DNA of 64,000 nucleotides from Saccharum officinarum. Its lineage: Eukaryota > Streptophyta > Magnoliopsida > Poales > Poaceae. Positions 57,492 through 64,000 of this stretch are shown piece by piece. The notes beneath the pieces are model-generated. The model searched no databases and was not told the DNA's origin. It was given only the letters and a program-made list of their open reading frames with translations. Location of the stretch: assembly GCA_020631735.1 (NCBI GenBank), contig CM036160.1, positions 110,109,860 to 110,173,859 on the forward strand, given 5' to 3'. Made by a program: the position numbers and the translations under genes. Position 1 is the first letter of the stretch; each line of letters begins with the position of its first letter.

Positions 57492-58450
57492 TATTCTATA
57501 TCACCGTTGGGCAGAAATAGAATAAAACAACATTCCTCTACATTAATTCCACATCACCGTTGGGCAGAAATGGAATTAACATATGAAAACTCATTTATCT
57601 TATAACTCTCTTCAAAATTAAATTCTCCCGTTGGTTCGAATTTAATTATGAAGATCATCATCATCATTGCAGCGGAAACATGAAAATACATTACATTCTG
57701 CTCGCTCTGGAGCATCTATTGTCTCTTATCTATTCTCTGAAAATTGGTCACTTTGATGCAAAATTCATCAGAGATTTAAACTTTAAACATAAAACTCATA
57801 GAATTATAATATTGTTATCATCAACGTTGGTCAGAAAATAACAATATCATAATTTTCTTTAAGCATAAACTCTTTAAATAAATTTATAATATTGTTATCA
57901 TCAACGTTGGTCAGAAAATAACAATATTATAATTTATCTTAACTATAAACTGATTATTTCTCCAATTTAAAATTTCCGTTGATTTTAACTTTAATTGGAG
58001 GATCAAATTTTCATTATCATTTACTGAATAACTATAACTGCTTTTCAAATTAAAAGACAATAAACCTTTTCTTTGCAGCGGAAAACGTGTATAAAATGCA
58101 CTCTTCTGTTCAGAAGCACTTCCTTTAACTTATACAGTTGTCCTCTACACTAATTCTACATCACCGTTGGGCAGAAATAGAATTAATGCATGACAAAACT
58201 CATAAATAACATCATAATATTGTTATTAATCAACGTTGGTCAGAATAATAACAATATTATAATGAACTGTAAAATTATTCATTTTTCAAAATTAAATTCT
58301 CTCGTTGGTTCGAATTTAATAAGAAGACAATGATCTTTAACTTTGCAGCGGAAACTTTAATAAACTCTTTATCATTCTTTCAAAAAACATGTTACTGTAC
58401 TGATCCACTCTCTGAAAATTTTAACACGTTGGTGCAAAATTTTAACAGAG
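57492..58450. repeat. Array of about eleven stem-loops with a shared CGTTGG loop core
   Basis: Stems (left/right): 57492-57499/57517-57524; 57543-57551/57571-57579; 57616-57625/57638-57647; 57734-57740/57768-57774; 57809-57818/57838-57847; 57884-57898/57918-57932; 57960-57967/57993-58000; 58151-58158/58178-58185; 58214-58228/58246-58260; 58291-58299/58312-58320; 58410-58422/58436-58450. Loops are CATCACCGTTGGGCAGAAA, CATCAACGTTGGTCAGAAA, TCCCGTTGGTTC, CACGTTGGTG or degenerate forms. Stem sequences differ but remain complementary. GCAGCGGAAA recurs at about 57669, 58076 and 58345, marking larger repeat blocks. Confidence 0.88.
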
Positions 58451-58529
58451 GTGTTAACTTTAAAACTGAATAAAACATCAAATAAAAGCTTCTGGAAATT
58501 AATAAAATATAAACTTGTTCTATTTTCCA

Positions 58530-59480
58530 TTTTTCAGCCCGAAGGCCGAGCGCGCACAGCAGCTAGCGCTCAGCTGCGTTCGGCCTATGGCCTGCTCGGC
58601 TGCAGCAGCGCAAAGCAGCAGCCCGGCCCAGCGACCCAGCTTGTGCCCGCCAGCCCAGGCCGGCCTGCTCGGCTCGGTGGCCTGCTCGGCCCAGCGGCCC
58701 AGCAGCCGCTCGGCCTGTACGCACCGCTCGCCCTTTTGCGGCCCAGTGGCCAAAACGGCCCGTGGCCGAGCCACACGAGCGGCGCTCCGGCGCCCAGGCC
58801 ACAACCTGGGCCTGGGCCGGGAATTACCACTCCCGCCTGGGCTTGGAGGCGGCCCGGTTATCCCTGGCCGTAGATCTCGATCCAACGGCTGAGCATGAAT
58901 TTCGCTGTGACAAAACCAGACAGCTGTTGACCGGCTCCCAAACCCTATCTCATTTGGTCTTTCTTTCCTCTTCGTGACAGCGGGGCCGCACGACGCCGCC
59001 GCCGGCGGCGTGCTCATGGAGCTGCCGAAGTCCCCGCCGGCTCCCTTGCTTTCTTTTCTCTCCCTCTCCCTCCGCTCTTCTCGCGACACCAGCAAGCTGC
59101 CACAAGGGAGCACAACGTACCGGTGCCGGGGAAGAAACATTCGGCGGGAGAGGATGGCGCCGCCGTGAGGCCCTTCGCCGGTGCACGCGCGCGGCTGCGC
59201 GCGGCGCCGTCGAATGGTCTTGCGACCGGCGCCCTTTGGTTCGAGTCCACGCGCGCGCGAGCACAAGACAGCAGCGGTGCGTGGCCATCGTCGGCGAGGG
59301 CAGAGGCCGCCGGACCAAGTCCGGCTGCACCCCACCCGTCTCCTTCCTTTCTCTTCTTAGCTTTTCTCTGCTCGGGTTGACTTCCCGCTCGGCGTCCATG
59401 CGACGTCCGGCGGTGGCGAGGTAGAAAAACTCCTTGCTCTACTCCTTGCTCTTCTTCCCCTTTTTCTAGGGTTAGGGTTA
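58530..59480. other. GC-rich leader or LTR-like segment of the copia-like element
   Basis: Repeated GGCCCAGC / GGCCTGCTCGGC phrases (58560-58760), then pyrimidine-rich and CpG-rich sequence. Long open frames on both strands are compositional. GTTAGGGTTAG at 59470-59480 is telomere-like but only 1.5 repeats. Confidence 0.4.
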
Positions 59481-59563
59481 GCTTTTGCTCTTTTCGGATC
59501 GAAATCGGTCACATGCTTTTCTCTTTCTGTGATTTCTTTCTTCCCCAAAACTCTAGATCTACA

Positions 59564-59875
59564 ACCATCGGGCTTGGTGGAGCTGCTGGCGCCGGTGAAG
59601 AGGCGATGGTGGCGCGGACGTCGGGGTCGATGCAGCGGCGACGATGGACTTCCCGTCGCCTACAGCCCCTCCTCTCGATCGGTCTAGGGAAGGAGGTGGT
59701 GGCAGTTACTGTGGCGGTGAACCTCATGTTCTGTGCCCCTGGCCCCCACCTCCTCTTTATAGGGCTGCGCGACAGGGGCCCACCGACTAGGAGTCGGTTA
59801 AGCATCCCCGATCAGGACGCGGTCAAAGGGTCCGAGTTGGCCGTTGGGCCAATTCGGTTGAGATCTATTCTAACA
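59564..59875 (-). repeat. Copia LTR segment, right copy (312 bp)
   Basis: Identical to 54010-54321. Its TG terminus abuts the second 484-bp repeat exactly. Confidence 0.9.
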
Positions 59876-60359
59876 CACTTCACTCGGCACGTGCATGTGC
59901 GGCTGCGAAGAATTGTCCGTGTGGAACTACGTCTGCTCTTGTCCGTTCATGGTAAACATCGCGTGCGTCTCCGGCGCGCCCAGCAGCAGTGGCCGGTGGC
60001 CGAAGCAACACCAGCAGCGGCCAGAGCCTTGCCGTCACACCGAGCCGTCGTTCCTCCGTCGCCAAGTTTCTTCTCAAGACAAGCTTCCATGTCGCGATCA
60101 ACGCAGCGACCGGCGGCTTGGCATCGCCGGTGCTCGAAGTCCTATCGGAGGCCTTCAGTTGATTGCTATATCATGTCTCTCCCTCGGCGCCGGGCCACCT
60201 CCACCTGGCATGTGATTCACCTGTCGCTCCTTAATTTGCCTTCAACTTTTAAGTTTTTGAGACTCTGCGAGCATTGAGTGCAGTCTGTAATGTCTTTTTT
60301 GTATTCGGTTTTCCTGTTCTTTTCTTATGCCGTGTGAGCTATGGAATTATGGATAAGCT
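59876..60359 (+). pseudogene. 3' half of the third DC1 gene, second copy of the 484-bp repeat
   Basis: Starts in the third DC1 unit (CACTTCACTCGGCACG) and includes the gene's 3' end and flank, with the same frameshift as 53412-53895. There is no promoter or start codon of its own. Beyond 60359 the flanking sequence differs from that after copy 1. Confidence 0.93.
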
Positions 60360-60485
60360 GCGTCAGAATCCTCCGATGCTCCGTTGATCATAAGAAAGCA
60401 AAGCACCCTCCAACCGATCCTCTGAATCACTAGGAAGCTCCGCGGCTAGACATAGACATACCAGGGTCCACTCGCACGTATCCAA

Positions 60486-60765
60486 ACATAACAGCTCCAA
60501 CAGAAGAGCTATCCATCTTGTGTAATCTATATTTGAGTATTTTGGAAAGAAAAGAGAGTCAAATAGCTATGGTATCTGGTTTTCCAAAACAGCAAGTCAT
60601 CTATCCCGGAGTTCTCGCACGTTAAATATAGCTTGCATGTGCCGCTAATCACACCATATATTGGAGTTTTATATTTTTTTACAGGGGTTTCTATTTTAGA
60701 GATGGACTAAATTGTGGGTTTGGCCATCTATTTTTACCAACTCTCTTGGAGTTGCTCTCTACTAC
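60486..60765. mobile_element. MITE-like element
   Basis: CTCCAACAGAAGAGCTATCC on the left is answered by inverse-type CCATCTATTTTTACCAACTC and TTGGAGTTGCTC on the right. It is about 280 bp and resembles grass PIF/hAT MITEs with AGAGCAACTCCAA ends. Confidence 0.5.
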
Positions 60766-61552
60766 ACCGAATAGACAATAGTTGCTATATACTTGCAACC
60801 GATCCAGGTATATATACAGCGATCAATACAAACACTCATAATATACTGGATATATCACACCTCTTGCCTCAACCCATATATACATCTATGTCTCGTAAGT
60901 ATGCCATTTACATCTATGTCCCGTATGCTTTTTCTCTAATTACTACATGTGAAATATCGATTACTAATCGGATAGCAGTTTGTATCCCTAAAAATACCTA
61001 GTGAATTTTAGAAACGATCGGTCCAATTATAGGGACAATCCAAAAAAACATCTAGGTAAACCGAACTTTAAAGGTGAGTCTTTTAAGAAGCCCACCTCCA
61101 AAAATAAGTATTAACAAACGTGGGTCTCTTAAGAGCATCATCTTTGTAAATCAATTTACAGAGGCGACAATCTTAAAAGATCTGCCTCTATAAATAGTTG
61201 TCTAAAAAGTTTATAAGTTTTTGCATATGAAGCTAGATGAAGACAATCTTTACAACAAAATTGTTGAGCTCAACAACATATACAACTTTGTCGTTGTTTG
61301 AAATTATCTTAGTCCCAAAATTCGTTTTAGTTCCTCATAATTTGAAAATCAAAATTTAGAATTTTAGAACAACCTTGATGTATGTTCACATGATCTATAC
61401 AAAACTTGTAGCTATCAATGTGATCTATAATTGTGTAGTTAATAATTTTTTATTTGAAGAAATTTAGAGTCCTATAAGTATCCATTTTACATTCTCATAT
61501 TTTAAAATTCAAAATTTAGAATATTCAAATGACTTCCGATGTTGACATGAAA
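60766..61552. other. AT-rich interval
   Basis: No coding signal. Phrases such as GTTGAGCTCAACAACATATA are reminiscent of transposon interior. Confidence 0.35.
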
Positions 61553-61664
61553 GGTTTATATCAAAATGCCAAAAATTAAACTATAATCTAAGTTTAAAAT
61601 AGTTTAAGGTGTGGTATATCAAAACGCCAAAAATTAAACTGTAATCTAAGTCTAAAATAGTTTA
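61553..61664. repeat. Two-copy ~55-bp direct repeat
   Basis: TATCAAAATGCCAAAAATTA...AAATAGTTT occurs twice in tandem with few differences. Confidence 0.8.
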
Positions 61665-61753
61665 CTTTGGCCGAGGGTTAAGACAACCCTAGAAGCGTCT
61701 CTTATTTGTTTGTGTATATTCGAATGTCTTTTTTAGGGGAATTTAAACTTCCA

Positions 61754-61975
61754 TTAACCAACCATGTCAGCTGAATCGCTTGACACCAAGTACAATATAC
61801 AATCAGGCACTCCGGCCATTACCGAGGACGTTTCCTCTACACTCATGCTCCCTAAAGAAGTTAATTCATGCGCTACATGATTACATTCTGTTGGTACATA
61901 TTTCAATTGGGGAGACATAAAGTTTTCAGCTAGCAATTCTTTTAGTTCATGCACCAGCCCTCCCATCGTGGACAA
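61754..61975 (-). pseudogene. LINE RNase H-like domain C-terminus remnant
   Basis: Minus-strand translation GGLVHELKELLAENF, KYVPTECNHVAHELTSLGSM, GVPDCILYLVSSD resembles the C-terminal RNase H-like (RVT_3) segment of plant non-LTR polyproteins (..I..L......V.F.PR..N..AH.LA..). The rest of the element is absent. Confidence 0.6.
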
Positions 61976-62438
61976 TCCTGAGGACTATTAACGTGAAACC
62001 TTGATACTAGATACAGGAAAATTTATTTGTTGGCCTGTAATCTATAGTTTATGGTTTTTTCTACGTTGAAGCAAATTGAATGGCAAGTTAATTGACTTTG
62101 TTGGCAGGTTAATCTTAGAGCATAGTAGCATTCAAGAAAAAAAACTATTTAATAACATAGTTCGTGTTCTTCACTAAGTTGAAGCAAATTGAATCTCAAG
62201 ATAATTAGGCTTTGTGGGGCTTTCCTATTATCTTTGTTTTTTGTAATTATTATTGTAAGAAATTCACGTAACTTATGCATGCTCATTTTTCACAGGCTTT
62301 AATACAAGATCTGAAGTTGCTATCTGACAATTGTAGATCAAATAGCTGCATAGAACATGCAACAGGCATTATGGAGGAGGAGATTGTTCCCTTAAAACTC
62401 TCTAAATAAAGGAGTCTCAACTATGTCACTTGCTGATG
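61976..62438. other. Interval with a possible isolated exon
   Basis: After TTTTTCACAG at 62296, the frame ALIQDLKLLSDNCRSNSCIE, HATGIMEEEIVPLKLSK runs to TAA at about 62408. The acceptor and clean frame suggest an exon, but I do not recognise the protein. Confidence 0.3.
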
Positions 62439-62447
62439 ATAAAACAA

Positions 62448-63526
62448 GAGAGAATTCCTCCTATGGCCCTCTTAAAACTCAGCCTTCCTTCTATGGCCCT
62501 GAAAATTTTGAACTTTCCTATTTGACCTTGAAACTAGATTTCATTACCTATTTGGCCTTTCCGTCGGTTCTGTCGAAAGGCTTCCGTTAACCCAACTGTG
62601 TAGCGATGCGAAAAGACTTAGTTGCCCTCCTCTTCCTTCTCTGTCCAGGTCAAGCGCACGGTCTTTTGTTCGCACGGATGGTGGCGCTCGCGCTGTGAAA
62701 CCCTAGCCCACGCCAATGCATGGCCTCGGCGGCCGAGATCCTGGCGAGCCGCCGTTGGTGGACGCCCAGGCGGCAGCGGGGCTTCCGCGCGCGCCTAGGC
62801 GACAAGGCTAGACGCGAGCCCCAGGCGGCCGGTGTTCCCGCGCGCGCCCAGGCAGCGGGGCCAGCCGCTCGGCCACAGACGTCTGGTCTCATTCCAAGGC
62901 AGCCAGGACAGCATCACATAGCAAGCTTCGCCCATGGATCATCTGATGCGGGTTCTGGGCTTCTGGCTCTGCAGCAACTGTCGCTTCCTAGAGGCGGGCG
63001 GCAGCCATGTCTATCAGTTTGAGCACAGCAGAGTAGCGCCGCCCCCTCACCGGCCTCAGCAGCACGCAGCGCGTGGGCACCGGCACGGACCCCTCGCTGG
63101 CGCCCACGCGGTGGCCGCGACGTGATACCAGTGACTGGCCGCGATTGGACCCCGCGGCATAGTGGGCGCTGGACAGGTGCTGGTGCCACCTCTTCTTGCT
63201 TCTTGGACGTATTGGTGTTGGTGGCCATGGACACAGATCAACCTTATTTATGTGAAACAAGTCAAAATAATGCTACAAATGAAACATACACAAACTACAG
63301 GCACCTATAAAAATACAATACAAAATTTGAACTCTGTTACGTTACTTTCACGTCCAGGGGCAAAATGAACTTTTCATCTCCCACTTAACACCGGTACATG
63401 CTTGAATTGATGGAAAGGCCAAATAGGTAATGAAATCTAGTTTTGAGGTCAAATAGGAAAGTTCAAAATTTTTAGGGTCACGAGAGGAAGGCTGAGTTTT
63501 AAGAGGGTCATATAAGGAATTTTCTC
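62448..63526. mobile_element. Mutator-like element with GC-rich cargo (Pack-MULE candidate)
   Basis: Ends GAGAGAATTCC and GGAATTTTCTC, with inverted repeats of about 130-150 bp (62448-62576 versus 63400-63526). Perfect 9-bp target duplication ATAAAACAA at 62439-62447 and 63527-63535. The 62640-63200 interior is markedly GC-rich with open frames on both strands, unlike the AT-rich ends. It encodes no transposase. Confidence 0.88.
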
Positions 63527-63535
63527 ATAAAACAA

Positions 63536-64000
63536 AGGTATGTTTCCATAATGATGAAATATGCCCATGTAAGTACGGAATAAGGCTTGCATTGGTAGGA
63601 CACCCTTACGGTCTAGGTTTGCACCCAGTTACTTCTGATTTTTAGGTTGGTTGTGCTATGGTGGCCAATTTGGAGGTTGATGCCACCATTTTGACTTGTA
63701 GAGACTATTCAGGGTGCCTCTGGGGTTTCAGTTGGTGCTGCCATTTGAAGTTTACATTTTATCATGGTGCCTTTTGGGAATTTATTACAGCTCATGTGTA
63801 TAAATTTGCATTTCTCAAGTAACCAGTGGCGTAGCTAGGATTTGTTGCTAGGGTGGTCCATTGTTTAATTTTTTTAATCACTATAAATATAACATATCAA
63901 AAAGTATACAGATTATGAAACACATTAAGATTAAGATAAAGAGGGCATACGAATGTATGAAAATAGACGAGCCGAGCTTGCTTAATGTAGAATTCAAAAA
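63536..64000. other. Right-edge sequence, unassigned
   Basis: Contains AGTGGCGTAGCTAGGATTTG (about 63826), a phrase common in grass repeats. No gene. Confidence 0.35.

Larger units (their letters stand above)
53896..59875 (-). mobile_element. Degenerate minus-strand copia-like element between the 484-bp repeats
   Basis: The right end is TGTTAGAATAGATC (minus, from 59875), a copia-style LTR start. The same 312 bp recur at 54010-54321, also identical, followed by a polypurine tract (minus AAAGGGGAGAA) and an RNase H end (TDPLTKGLPP, HTVDMGL). Beyond the shared 312 bp the two LTR copies differ completely (53896-54009 versus 59563 downward), which is abnormal. The remaining pol (about 54750-56700) is too decayed to trace. 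56.8-58.5 kb holds stem-loop arrays and 58.5-59.4 kb is GC-rich. No primer-binding site was found. Confidence 0.65.

Noticed and set aside
57492..58450. CRISPR-like array (repeated motif with differing neighbours)
   Set aside because: Eukaryotic retroelement context; the conserved part is a loop and the variable parts are paired stems, not spacers.
58520..59335. 271-codon minus-strand frame
   Set aside because: Low-complexity Arg/Ala/Gly translation of GC-rich retroelement sequence.
59466..59482. Telomere-like TAGGGTTAGGGTTAG
   Set aside because: Too short to be an interstitial telomere tract.

Overview
This window is plant nuclear DNA from a panicoid grass, probably Andropogoneae (sorghum, sugarcane or Miscanthus type). 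The reasons are the CACTA elements with TTTGCCGAGGGC subterminal arrays, a copia element with Sirevirus-like LTRs rich in CACCGGACGC palindromes, Mutator-like and Stowaway elements, and intron-containing plant genes. One 100-N assembly gap is present. Most of the sequence is nested transposable elements. Host genes are few.

Layout. 0-1.6 kb: 5' part of a small RNA-recognition-motif gene (minus strand, running off the left edge) with a histone H2B pseudogene fragment just upstream. 2.5-3.6 kb: long-TIR Mutator-like element. 4.1-4.4 kb: LINE reverse-transcriptase remnant, then the gap. 4.5-13.1 kb: gag-only, non-autonomous copia element with a 2.5-kb 3' LTR, inserted into an older copy of a gypsy LTR (13.1-14.1 kb, minus). 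15.8-31.4 kb: a complete CACTA (En/Spm) element with its 3-bp target duplication. It carries a TNP2-type transposase gene and a second, Transposase_24-like gene, and is itself interrupted by a full-length gypsy element (17.3-25.0 kb, duplication ATATG). 32.9, 45.7 and 53.0 kb: three DC1 (Cys/His-rich zinc-binding) genes. The first is intact; the second and third carry frameshifts. 33.9-38.5 kb: displaced exons of HMG-CoA synthase and of a GSK3/SHAGGY kinase. 40.3-43.0 kb: LINE with ORF1 only, flanked by a 9-bp duplication. 43.7-45.5 kb: non-autonomous CACTA built around a 0.8-kb hairpin. 48.8-52.4 kb: LTR remnants and two abutting Stowaway MITEs. 53.4-60.4 kb: a 484-bp direct repeat of the 3' half of the third DC1 gene flanks 6 kb of minus-strand copia-like sequence that contains an unusual array of stem-loops. 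60.5-64 kb: MITE, LINE RNase H remnant and a second Mutator-like element with a GC-rich cargo.

Relations. The DNA flanking the big CACTA (15.72-15.84 plus 31.40-32.16 kb) is repeated at 47.39-48.17 kb without the element, so the second copy preserves the empty site and shows that the DC1 region was duplicated. No defence system, operon or CRISPR array is present. The least explained structure is the stem-loop array at 56.8-58.5 kb, where the loop core is conserved while the stems differ and stay paired.
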